Source: an uncultured Brevundimonas sp.
GTDB taxonomy: Bacteria; Pseudomonadota; Alphaproteobacteria; Caulobacterales; Caulobacteraceae
Length of the DNA: 7,092 nucleotides
Direction: 5' to 3'
NCBI GenBank assembly: GCA_946885435.1
Contig: CAMPGL010000110.1
Location: 1-7,092 of the forward strand
The notes under the pieces: generated by a model
Told to the model about the DNA's origin: nothing
The model's database searches: none
What the model saw: only the letters and a program-made list of their open reading frames with translations
Translations under genes and position numbers: made by a program
Shown here: positions 1-6,067 of the stretch, one piece after another
Layout: every line of letters begins with the position of its first letter
Numbering within the stretch: position 1 is the stretch's first letter

Positions 1-1
1 C

Positions 2-646
2 CTGAGCCCGTCGGACGATCCCATCGCCCAGGACAGATTCCAGGACGACACCGGCCAGGGATTCATCGGCCTGATCCGCAGCCTCGCGGACGCCGCGGGG
101 CCCGACGGCCTGACGCTGGGAGAGATACGGGACCGGCTGGACGAGCGCAGCTTCGGCCTGATGATCCTGGTGCTGGCGGTGCCGTGTCTGGTGCCGGCGC
201 TCTATGGGGTGCCGCAGGTGGTGGGCATTCCGATCCTGATCCTGGCGGGGCAGCTGCTCTTGGGCCGCAACGAGCCGTGGCTGCCGGACGCCCTGCTGCG
301 GCGGCGCGCGCCGAAAGCCTGGCTGGAGCGGATGGCGAGCTTCGCGGAAAAGCGCATGGGCTGGTTCGAGCGGCTGTCGCGGCCGCGCCTGAAGGCCTTC
401 GCCTGCGGGGCGGGAGAACGCTTCGCCGCCGTCTTCATCATAGTGGCGACCGTAGCCATCGTGCTGCCCCTGATGAACACCGTGCCGTCAGTCGGCCTGG
501 CGCTGATCGCGGTCGGGCTGATCCAGCGCGACGGGCTGTTCGTGGTGGGAGGGGCGGCGGTGGCCACGCTTTGGGCGCTCGCCATCGCCGTGGTGGCCAC
601 CGGCGTGGCCTATGGGGCGAGCTGGGCGACCAATCTTCTGCCGTGA
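2..646 (+). CDS. ExoD-family membrane protein (5' end outside window)
   Basis: The frame is open from the first bases of the window to a TGA at 644-646, giving 214 visible residues; the true start lies at or just left of the edge. The visible N-terminus is hydrophilic. From residue 49 comes the ExoD-like signature RSFGLMILVLAVPCLVPALY, then a Pro/Gly-rich membrane segment and the run GQLLLGRNEPWLP. A basic amphipathic stretch rich in Arg and Trp follows, then two more hydrophobic segments near the C-terminus. This arrangement is typical of the ExoD family (PF06055), small inner-membrane proteins first linked to exopolysaccharide production in rhizobia; the biochemical role is not known. Length fits the family (about 200 residues). 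It is separated from dsbB by 55 bases and may or may not share its transcript. The family call rests on sequence pattern; a role in exopolysaccharide here is only inferred from the name. Confidence 0.85.
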   Translation: MSPSDDPIAQDRFQDDTGQGFIGLIRSLADAAGPDGLTLGEIRDRLDERSFGLMILVLAVPCLVPALYGVPQVVGIPILILAGQLLLGRNEPWLPDALLRRRAPKAWLERMASFAEKRMGWFERLSRPRLKAFACGAGERFAAVFIIVATVAIVLPLMNTVPSVGLALIAVGLIQRDGLFVVGGAAVATLWALAIAVVATGVAYGASWATNLLP

Positions 647-690
647 TCTGGTGGCCTGAAAGCCAATCGACGCCGATCTTTCGTCACGCT

Positions 691-695
691 AAGGA
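691..695 (+). promoter_or_regulatory. Ribosome binding site of dsbB
   Basis: AAGGA lies 6 bases before the ATG at 702 and supports that start. No convincing promoter is visible in the 55-base gap after the ExoD-like gene. Confidence 0.6.
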
Positions 696-701
696 CGCCG
701 C

Positions 702-1235
702 ATGTCGTTTCTGCGAGCACTGCTACGCTGGTGGGCTGTCTGGGCGCTGGTCGCCGCAGCCGGCATGCTCGGGGCGGCGCACGGGTTCGAGCGCTTCGAG
801 GGCCTGGCGCCGTGCCCGCTGTGCCTGCAGCAGCGCGAGGCCTATTGGGCCGCCATTGCGGTGGCGGGTCCCGCGGTCATCTGGACGCTGATCAGCAGGG
901 CGACGGGCACGCCGCGGCTGGCGGCCTTCTTCCTGTTCGTGGCCTTCGGCACGGGCGCCTTCATCGCGACCTTCCACGCGGGCGGCGAGCAGGGCTGGTG
1001 GGAGCTGCCCGCGACCTGCATGGGCGTGCAGGGCCCGATCGACACCGGATCGCTGCTCGAGAGCCTGCGGGCGCCGCAGACGACGCCGAGCTGCGGCGAG
1101 ATCGCCTGGTCCTGGGCCGGCCTGTCGATGGCCGCCTGGAACGCGGTGATCTCCGTCGTGCTGGCGATCCTCAGCCTGCTGGCCGCGGCGCGCCCGCGCG
1201 ACGCCCGCGCCCCGAGGCTGTTCAATGAGCCGTAG
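702..1235 (+). CDS. dsbB: Disulfide bond formation protein B (DsbB family)
   Basis: This 177-residue inner-membrane protein should reoxidise DsbA and pass the electrons to ubiquinone. Four hydrophobic segments are visible, at about 8-27, 46-64, 72-90 and 138-162. The first periplasmic loop has the redox pair C38-P-L-C41, followed by R45, which matches the quinone-contacting Arg48 of E. coli DsbB. The second loop has the other pair, C106 and C131, after the motif FHAGGEQGWWE (from F91), and is followed by a W-x-GLSMAAWN segment usual in the family. All four catalytic cysteines are therefore present. The ATG at 702 has a good ribosome binding site. The stop (1233-1235) overlaps the start of coq7 by 11 bases, so the two are almost surely co-transcribed and translationally coupled. 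DsbA is not in the window. Confidence 0.95.
   Translation: MSFLRALLRWWAVWALVAAAGMLGAAHGFERFEGLAPCPLCLQQREAYWAAIAVAGPAVIWTLISRATGTPRLAAFFLFVAFGTGAFIATFHAGGEQGWWELPATCMGVQGPIDTGSLLESLRAPQTTPSCGEIAWSWAGLSMAAWNAVISVVLAILSLLAAARPRDARAPRLFNEP
1214..1217 (+). promoter_or_regulatory. Ribosome binding site of coq7, inside dsbB
   Basis: GAGG ends 7 bases before the ATG at 1225, within the last codons of dsbB. It supports the overlapping start of coq7. Confidence 0.5.
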
Positions 1236-1785
1236 CGTTCAACTGCCGCGCCCCGGCCGGGGCCAGGTCGCCGGCCGCCTGCGCGAGATGCTGCGCGTCG
1301 ACCACGCCGGCGAGATGGCGGCGGTCCAGATCTATCGCGCCCAGAAGGACGTCTTCCGCGCCGCCGGCCGCACCGACATGGCCGAGGACATGGCCCGCAT
1401 GGAGAGCGAGGAGCAGGTCCACCTCGACCGTTTCAATGCGCTCCTGACCGAGCACAACACGCGCCCGACCCTCATGACGCCCATCTGGCGGCTGGCCGCC
1501 TACGGCCTGGGCGTCGGCACCGCCCTGATGGGCGAGAAGGCGGCCCACGCCTGCACCGAGGCGGTCGAAACCGTCATCGCCGAGCACTACGCCGACCAGG
1601 CCGAGGAATGGGAAGGCCGCGACCCCGCGCTCGCCGAAGAGTTCCGCAGCTATCGGGACGATGAGCTGAGGCACCACGACCACGCGGTCGAGCAGGGCGC
1701 GCACGAGGCGCCGGGCTATTCGGCGCTGACGGCGGTGATCAAGGCCGGGTGCCGGCTGGCGATCAAGGTGAGCGAGAAGGTCTAG
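1225..1785 (+). CDS. coq7: Coq7-type demethoxyubiquinone hydroxylase
   Basis: A 186-residue di-iron monooxygenase of the Coq7 family. It hydroxylates demethoxyubiquinol, a late step of ubiquinone synthesis, at the inner face of the cytoplasmic membrane. The ferritin-like ligand set is complete. E30 lies in LRVDHAGEMAAVQIY. The first ExxH pair is E63/H66, in EEQVHLDRF. E115 lies in ACTEAVETVIAEHY. The second ExxH pair is E147/H150, in DDELRHHDH. Spacing between these ligands is close to that of human COQ7. A hydrophobic stretch at 88-103 probably helps membrane association. The ATG at 1225 is inside dsbB, preceded by GAGG at a 7-base spacing. The stop is followed 14 bases later by the first hairpin of the repeat element at 1800-1940. 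Coq7 supplies the quinone pool that DsbB reduces, which gives the pairing a functional logic. UbiF/UbiH-type flavin hydroxylases are unrelated in sequence, so confusion is unlikely. Confidence 0.95.
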   Translation: MSRSVQLPRPGRGQVAGRLREMLRVDHAGEMAAVQIYRAQKDVFRAAGRTDMAEDMARMESEEQVHLDRFNALLTEHNTRPTLMTPIWRLAAYGLGVGTALMGEKAAHACTEAVETVIAEHYADQAEEWEGRDPALAEEFRSYRDDELRHHDHAVEQGAHEAPGYSALTAVIKAGCRLAIKVSEKV

Positions 1786-1799
1786 CTCTCGTCTCCGCT

Positions 1800-1940
1800 C
1801 CCATCGCGGAGGCGATGGGGAGGACAGATCAGCGCGAAGCGATGATCAGGAGGGGCTCCCTCCGCTGCTCCGGCGCCTCGCGGCGGCCGACCCCTCCACC
1901 ACTTCGTGGTCCCCCTCCCCATTCCTTCGTCATGGGGAGG
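1800..1940. repeat. Composite palindromic intergenic element, copy 1 (four hairpins)
   Basis: The 164-base gap between the convergent coq7 and phytase-like genes is nearly filled by nested inverted repeats. From left to right: CCCATCGC (1800-1807) with GCGATGGG (1812-1819); GATCA (1827-1831) with TGATC (1843-1847), enclosing CGC-GAA-GCG; GGAGGGG (1849-1855) with CCCCTCC (1891-1897); ACCAC (1898-1902) with GTGGT (1906-1910); CCTCCCCAT (1914-1922) with ATGGGGAGG (1932-1940). ATGGGGAGGA also occurs as a direct repeat at 1815-1824 and 1932-1941. The outer hairpins lie 14 bases after the coq7 stop and 9 bases after the other gene's stop, so the element can serve as a hairpin at both 3' ends. No T-tract is present. 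It resembles the multicopy palindromic repeats of Caulobacterales genomes; copy number cannot be seen here. Confidence 0.8.
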
Positions 1941-1949
1941 AGACGACCG

Positions 1950-3149
1950 CTATCGCACATCAAACGCCATCAGCAGCGTCCGCTGGCTGGCGTTGAAGTT
2001 GTCGTCAGACAGAATGTAGAGCCGCACCCCGCCGTCCGGCCGCCGCACGGCGGCGAGGCCTTCGAAGTTGTCGACGGTAGCGGGGGCGGTGAACCGGGCC
2101 AGCGAACGCCAGGGATTCGGAGCGGCGCGGAAGCGGTCGATGTCGAGGCTCTGGATGTGGATCGTGTTGGTGTTGCGGGCCGAGTGGTAGGCGCGCTCCA
2201 GGATGAAGACGTCCGGGCCGCCCGGCTCCAGGGCCAGCGATACGACTCGCAGATCGTCGTCCTGCAGCGGCTCCCCCGGCGGCCGCGTCCAGGTCTCGCA
2301 GGTGATCTCACAACGCCACAGGCCGCCCGATTCGCCTGCCGCCCAGAAGGCGTCGGCTTCGCCCGCCGCCGCGATCCCCTCCATCCCGTCGTTCTCGGTG
2401 AAGGCGAAGTCTGGGATGACCCGCTCGCCCAGCCAGCGGCCGTCGGACCCGTCGTAACGCCAGACGCGGTGGTCGCGCTCGAAGCTGATCAGCAGCTCGC
2501 CGTTGGGCATGCGGGTCAGGCCTTCGGCGTCGGCGAGATATTTGGGGATCAGCGGCTGGCCGTCGGGGTCTTCCAGCGGCCGGACCTCGACGCCCTCGAC
2601 GCCGGTCAGGCGTCCGTCGGCGCCCAGGACGACGCGGCCGCGCACGAGCAGGCCCTCATCGCCAATGCTCCAGAAGTCGAGGCCGTTGTCGGCGAAGTCG
2701 ATGTCCGACAGGCCGTGCAGGCGGTTGAAGCCGGAGCGGATCTCGAGCCCGCCGGCATAGACCAGAGCCTGGGTTCCGTCCTCTAGCGCGGGCGCGTTCA
2801 GGGGCACGGGCGTGGTGGTGACGGCGACCGGCGTCCAGGCGTCGGGCAGCGGGTCCTCGGCGAAACGGACGGCCTCGCGCAGCGCCTCACTGGCGGCGTG
2901 CCGCGCCTGCCAGCCGACCTCGGGCGTGGTCGCGCAGGCGGCGAGGAGGAGGGCGAGGAGCGGCCCGATGAGGGATCGGCCCCTTCTCCCCTCGGGGGAG
3001 AAGGTGTCATGCGAAGCATGACGGTTGAGGGGGGTGGTCGTTCTGTCCTGATGGTCCGACGATCGTGACACTGAAGCAGCCCCCTCATCCGACCGCCTCT
3101 GGCGGCCACCTTCTCCCCCGAGGGGAGAAGGAATTGCGTTTTTGATCAA
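1950..3149 (-). CDS. Phytase-like/esterase-like lipoprotein (PF13449 type), start uncertain
   Basis: The body of this protein matches the 'esterase-like activity of phytase' family (PF13449), a beta-propeller-like fold. Numbered from the longest frame, the matching motifs are: HGLSDIDF near 145; [26 protein letters not shown] at 207-231, which covers the conserved core; [10 protein letters not shown] near 252; and DNFEGLAAV with [21 protein letters not shown] at the C-terminus. The substrate is unknown. A lipoprotein signal is clear: basic RRGRS, hydrophobic [11 protein letters not shown], then lipobox L69-A-A-C72, so the mature protein should be lipid-anchored facing the periplasm. The start is the problem. 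The only in-frame start codons before the signal peptide are GTG at 3071-3069 and TTG at 3149-3147; the latter overlaps the cobT stop as TTGA. Neither has a good ribosome binding site. Codons 7-56 or so are translated repeat element. Either the protein has a long repeat-encoded leader, or the native start was lost and the gene is damaged. Confidence 0.85.
   Translation of the reverse strand: MIKNAIPSPLGGEGGRQRRSDEGAASVSRSSDHQDRTTTPLNRHASHDTFSPEGRRGRSLIGPLLALLLAACATTPEVGWQARHAASEALREAVRFAEDPLPDAWTPVAVTTTPVPLNAPALEDGTQALVYAGGLEIRSGFNRLHGLSDIDFADNGLDFWSIGDEGLLVRGRVVLGADGRLTGVEGVEVRPLEDPDGQPLIPKYLADAEGLTRMPNGELLISFERDHRVWRYDGSDGRWLGERVIPDFAFTENDGMEGIAAAGEADAFWAAGESGGLWRCEITCETWTRPPGEPLQDDDLRVVSLALEPGGPDVFILERAYHSARNTNTIHIQSLDIDRFRAAPNPWRSLARFTAPATVDNFEGLAAVRRPDGGVRLYILSDDNFNASQRTLLMAFDVR
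2982..3131. repeat. Composite palindromic element, copy 2, with perfect 23-bp inverted ends
   Basis: The two ends are exact reverse complements of each other over 23 bp (2982-3004 and 3109-3131). Each is itself a hairpin with arms CCTTCTCCCC and GGGGAGAAGG around a 3-base loop. Inside are GTCATGC (3006-3012) with GCATGAC (3016-3022), GAGGGGG (3027-3033) with CCCCCTC (3080-3086), and CCGCC (3093-3097) with GGCGG (3101-3105). The central 46 bases are not obviously structured. The right end begins 14 bases after the cobT stop on the - strand. The left end stops 15 codons before the lipobox cysteine of the next gene, so the element covers that gene's expected start region. Its plan matches the element at 1800-1940. 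Similar sequences are common in alphaproteobacterial intergenic DNA as far as I recall; no transposase or target duplication is seen. Confidence 0.85.
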
Positions 3150-5008
3150 GCGGCTTTTCGCGTCCGCCGCCGGCGAGGGGCGGCGTCATCATGTTCGAAC
3201 AGTTCGGCCAACTTCTCGACCATGACGCCGCCGAGCTGCTCGACGTCCACGATGGTCACGGCCTTGCGGTACCAGCGGGTCACGTCGTGACCGATGCCTA
3301 TGGCGAGCAGTTCGACCGCGTCGTCGCTCTCGATCTCGGCGATGACCTGGCGCAGGTGCCGGTCGAGGTACAGCGCCGCGTTGGCCGACTGGGTCGAGTC
3401 GTCCACCGGCGCCCCGTCGGAGATGACCATCAGGATGCGGCGCTGCTCCATGCGGCCGGCCAGCCGCTCGCGCGCCCACATCAGGGCCTCGCCGTCGATG
3501 TTTTCCTTGAGCAGGCCCTCACGCATCATCAGGCCGAGGTTCTTCTTGGCCCGGCGCCAGGGGGCGTCGGCGGCCTTGTAGACGATATGGCGGATGTCGT
3601 TCAGGCGGCCCGGCATGGCGGGCTTTCCGGCCTCGACCCAGGCGGTTCGGCTCTGGCCGCCCTTCCAGGCGCGGGTGGTGAAGCCGAGGATCTCCGTCTT
3701 GACGCCGCAGCGCTCGAGCGTGCGGGCCAGGATGTCGGCGCATACCGCCGCCACCATGATCGGCCGGCCGCGCATCGAGCCGGAATTGTCGAGCAGGAGG
3801 GTCACCACCGTGTCGCGGAACGGCGCCTCGCTCTCCTCCTTGAAGCTGAGCGGCGAGGTCGGGTCGGTGATCACCCGCGTGAGGCGCGCGGTGTCCAGCA
3901 CGCCTTCCTCGAGGTCGAACATCCACGAGCGGCTCTGCTGGGCCAGCAGGCGGCGCTGCAGCTTGTTGGCGAGCCGCGCCACCACGCTCGACAGGCTGGT
4001 CAGCTGCTGGTCCAGCAGAGCTCGCAGGCGACCGAGCTCGACCGGGTCGCACAGGTCCTCCGCGTCGATGACCTCGTCGAAGCGGGTGGTGAAGATGCGA
4101 TAGGCGCGCGCGTCGCGGCCGTCGTCGGACAGTTCGGGCCGGTTCGGGATTTCGCCTTCGGACGTGGCTTCGGAGCCGTCGTCCTCGGTCGGCTCGGCCT
4201 CGGCCAGGCCCTCGGCGGAGCGCTCTGACATGGCCGACTCGTCCTGGTCCTCCGAGGCGCTGTCGCCCTCGGATTCGCCGCCGCCGGCGTCCGGCTCCTC
4301 GTCCTCGCCGCTGTCGGGCTCGGGCTGGTCCTCGCCGGGCTGATCCTCGCCTTCCTGGTCGGAGGTGTCCTCGACGCTGTCGGGCGCGGGGTCGAGGTCG
4401 AGGTCCCGCAGCGCCTGGCGCAGCAGTTTGCCGAAGGCTTCCTGGTCCTCGATCGCGGCCTCCAACTGGTCCAGGACCGGGCCGGCCTTCGAGTCGATCT
4501 CGGCGCGCAGGGCCTCGACCCGCTCGCGGGCCGCGGGCGGCGGGGCGTCGCCGGTCAGGCGCTCGCGCACCATCAGGGCCAGGGCCTCGTCCATGGCCGG
4601 GGTCTTGTCGACGCGCGGCGCCATGGGCCGGGCCAGCCGCGCCTCGAGCGCGGCGGTCAGGTTGGCGCGAACGCCTTCCAGCGCTCGAGCTCCCAGGGCG
4701 TCCACGCGCGCGGATTCCACGACCTCGAAGGCGCGGGCCGCGGCCGGATCGGCCGGCCGCAAGCGACTGTGCAGGGCGTCGTCGTGGTGTGCGACGCGGA
4801 GCGCCAGCTGGTCGGCCTGACCGCGCAGGGCCTGGGCCTCGGGCGAGGCCAGATCGCGCGGCGGATGCGGCAGATAGGCGACGCCGTCGCGCACCTGGGC
4901 GGTCTCGCCGCCGTAGGCCACCTCCATGTCCGGCCTTTCGGCGAGCGCGCGGGCGGCGTGCGCCAGGGCGCGCTTGAAAAGTTCCGCCGGACTCTCGGAG
5001 GGAGGCAT
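3146..5008 (-). CDS. cobT: Aerobic-type cobaltochelatase subunit CobT
   Basis: A 620-residue protein of the usual CobT length and architecture. It has a helical N-terminal domain (about 1-200), a strongly acidic, low-complexity Glu/Asp/Ser linker (about 211-300), a connecting helical region, and a C-terminal von Willebrand factor A domain (about 398-605). The metal-ion-dependent adhesion site is intact: D407-x-S409-x-S411 in [11 protein letters not shown], Thr in GFTTRAW (444), and D531 in ISDGAP. The tail is basic (PRRRRTRK). In the aerobic cobalamin pathway CobT works with the AAA+ ATPase CobS and with CobN to insert cobalt into hydrogenobyrinic acid a,c-diamide. Neither partner is in the window, and the neighbours are not cobalamin genes. 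The ATG at 5008-5006 has no strong ribosome binding site. The stop overlaps the TTG of the downstream lipoprotein frame. If CobN is absent from the genome, the protein may instead act as a MoxR/VWA-type chaperone partner. Confidence 0.95.
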   Translation of the reverse strand: MPPSESPAELFKRALAHAARALAERPDMEVAYGGETAQVRDGVAYLPHPPRDLASPEAQALRGQADQLALRVAHHDDALHSRLRPADPAAARAFEVVESARVDALGARALEGVRANLTAALEARLARPMAPRVDKTPAMDEALALMVRERLTGDAPPPAARERVEALRAEIDSKAGPVLDQLEAAIEDQEAFGKLLRQALRDLDLDPAPDSVEDTSDQEGEDQPGEDQPEPDSGEDEEPDAGGGESEGDSASEDQDESAMSERSAEGLAEAEPTEDDGSEATSEGEIPNRPELSDDGRDARAYRIFTTRFDEVIDAEDLCDPVELGRLRALLDQQLTSLSSVVARLANKLQRRLLAQQSRSWMFDLEEGVLDTARLTRVITDPTSPLSFKEESEAPFRDTVVTLLLDNSGSMRGRPIMVAAVCADILARTLERCGVKTEILGFTTRAWKGGQSRTAWVEAGKPAMPGRLNDIRHIVYKAADAPWRRAKKNLGLMMREGLLKENIDGEALMWARERLAGRMEQRRILMVISDGAPVDDSTQSANAALYLDRHLRQVIAEIESDDAVELLAIGIGHDVTRWYRKAVTIVDVEQLGGVMVEKLAELFEHDDAAPRRRRTRKAA

Positions 5009-5049
5009 GGGGACGATCTAGGACCTATCGGCCCGGGAGGAAACGGCGA

Positions 5050-5532
5050 TCAGGAAATCCAGGTGGTCCGGCACTCGCGCACCGTCCAGCCGGCGAAGCC
5101 CGAGAGCATGTCGCACTCATAGCCCATGCCGGCCAGCGGCCCGTGCATGATGCCGGTGACCACCGTGGCGCCGCGGCTGTGATAGCGGGGCTCCTCGAAC
5201 TTCACCCACTGCACGCGGCCGGGCATGGAGGGGCTGCGCGGATTATAGGTCTCGTGGAAGGGCACGCCCAGCCGGTCCCAGTCGCACGTCAGGCGGTAGA
5301 CGCCGCCGTCGTCGGACTCGACAGGGTTCCAGAGGGGCGGCGGCGGGTTTTCCTGAAAGCGATAGTGCTCGCGCGCGATGGCCGCGAAGATGGCGCAGTC
5401 GTCGCCGGTCGAGGTGCGGACGGGACCCGTTGGCCCCGGCGCGGGCGGCGGCACGGTGGCGCAGGCGGCGAGAAGGGCGCAGGCGGCGAGAAGGGTGCAG
5501 GCGCCGAGCGGCGCGAAGTGCTTATGGATCAT
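5050..5532 (-). CDS. Hypothetical lipoprotein with duplicated lipobox and four conserved-looking cysteines
   Basis: I do not recognise the family. The 160-residue product starts MIHKHFAPLGACTLLAAC and has a short lipoprotein signal peptide in which LLAAC-A occurs twice (C18 and C24), followed by a Pro-rich spacer (PPPAPGPTGP). The mature domain has four further cysteines (C46, C83, C140, C154), enough for two disulfides, and aromatic motifs such as PPPPLWNP, TCDWDRLG and GFAGWTVREC. It probably sits in the periplasm, anchored by lipid. The ATG at 5532-5530 was preferred to the longer open frame reaching 5802 because it has AGAGG (5540-5544) at a 7-base spacing and opens directly onto the signal peptide. 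The longer extension is antisense-like, Arg/Cys-rich and overlaps the next gene. It lies 41 bases upstream of cobT and could be in one transcript with it. Function is unknown. Confidence 0.75.
   Translation of the reverse strand: MIHKHFAPLGACTLLAACALLAACATVPPPAPGPTGPVRTSTGDDCAIFAAIAREHYRFQENPPPPLWNPVESDDGGVYRLTCDWDRLGVPFHETYNPRSPSMPGRVQWVKFEEPRYHSRGATVVTGIMHGPLAGMGYECDMLSGFAGWTVRECRTTWIS
5461..5508. repeat. 18-bp tandem repeat inside a lipoprotein signal peptide
   Basis: GCAGGCGGCGAGAAGGG followed by C or T occurs at 5461-5478 and 5479-5496, with a third partial, degenerate copy at 5497-5508. Being a multiple of three, it encodes the repeated hexapeptide A-C-A/T-L-L-A on the - strand and so duplicates the lipobox. 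Confidence 0.85.
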
Positions 5533-5599
5533 GGCCAAGCCTCTAGCCGAGCCGACCGGCTCCGCAAGCTTGAACGTTGAAACGGCCCTCGGGCTCCGC

Positions 5600-6067
5600 T
5601 CAGACCGGGACGCGGGCCAGCACGCGCTGCAGGCCCTCAAGCACGGGCAGGCGCGCCTCGGGCGTACCGGAGCCCATGGTGATGAGCAGGCGCAGCGCCC
5701 GCACGTGGACCGCCACCGCACGTTCGTCGCATGGGGAGCCGGTGCGCTCATATCGATCGACCAGTTCGCACAGGCTGTAGGCGGCCGTGCAGACGTCCTC
5801 AAGGTCGAAGGGCCCGGCGTTGTCGAGCACCCCGGTGCCGCCGGCGTAGAGCTGGCGGAGATAGCCCGAACGATCGTCGCCCATGCCCGCCTCGACCAGC
5901 GCCTCCAGGACCCGGATCTGGCCGTCGATGAGGCTCATCGCCTCGGCGCGCATCGGCTCAAGGTCCAGTTTCGCGGTGTTGAGCGCCTTGCGGACCGTGA
6001 CGCCGCCCGGCTGTTCGATCAGCGAGCTGAGCCGAGGCTTTTTCCGAATCCACTGAATGACGGACAT
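5600..6067 (-). CDS. Small helical protein translationally coupled to a response regulator
   Basis: A 155-residue soluble protein with no signal peptide. It opens MSVIQWIRKKPRLSSLIEQP-GGVTVRKAL and then appears almost wholly alpha-helical. Long helices run through AEAMSLIDGQIRVLEALVEA (41-60), DLEDVCTAAYSLCELVDRYE (88-107) and AVAVHVRALRLLITM (117-131). Its ATG (6067-6065) shares one base with the stop of the response regulator gene (TGATG). It has a strong ribosome binding site, GAGGGGAG at 6077-6084, spaced 9 bases. The coupling suggests equal production and a physical or functional link to the regulator. The opening faintly resembles small proteins annotated CheE in Caulobacterales, but I hold that only weakly. 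H121 lies in a helix, yet the flanking residues do not fit a classical histidine phosphotransfer motif. Function unknown. Confidence 0.75.
   Translation of the reverse strand: MSVIQWIRKKPRLSSLIEQPGGVTVRKALNTAKLDLEPMRAEAMSLIDGQIRVLEALVEAGMGDDRSGYLRQLYAGGTGVLDNAGPFDLEDVCTAAYSLCELVDRYERTGSPCDERAVAVHVRALRLLITMGSGTPEARLPVLEGLQRVLARVPV

Noticed and set aside
184..891. 235-codon open frame on the + strand spanning two genes
   Set aside because: It overlaps the ExoD-like gene and dsbB in another frame and has low-complexity Gly/Ala/Arg content. The dsbB and ExoD motifs lie in the other frame.
1749..2786. 345-codon open frame on the + strand
   Set aside because: It is antisense to the phytase-like lipoprotein, whose family motifs are clear. 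The translation has no recognisable domain and begins inside coq7. Long antisense frames are expected at this GC content.
1786..3149. A transposable cargo unit formed by the two repeats and the gene between them
   Set aside because: The outer arms of the two elements differ in sequence and no transposase or target duplication is present, so joint mobility is not supported.
3191..4228. 345-codon open frame on the + strand
   Set aside because: It is antisense to cobT, rich in Ala/Gly/Arg/Val without domain structure, and mirrors the biased codon use of cobT.
4110..4380. Low-complexity tract of GAC/GAG-type triplets as a possible repeat array
   Set aside because: It encodes the acidic linker that CobT proteins normally have between their N-terminal and VWA domains, and no unit length repeats regularly.
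5549..5562. GAGCC-GACC-GGCTC hairpin as a terminator between the helical protein and lipoprotein genes
   Set aside because: The stem is only five pairs and no T-run follows on the - strand. A stem this short is expected by chance in GC-rich DNA.
5533..5802. N-terminal extension of the four-cysteine lipoprotein upstream of its ATG
   Set aside because: The extension overlaps the helical protein gene and is Arg/Cys/Pro-rich. The ATG at 5532 has a ribosome binding site and leads directly into a lipoprotein signal peptide.
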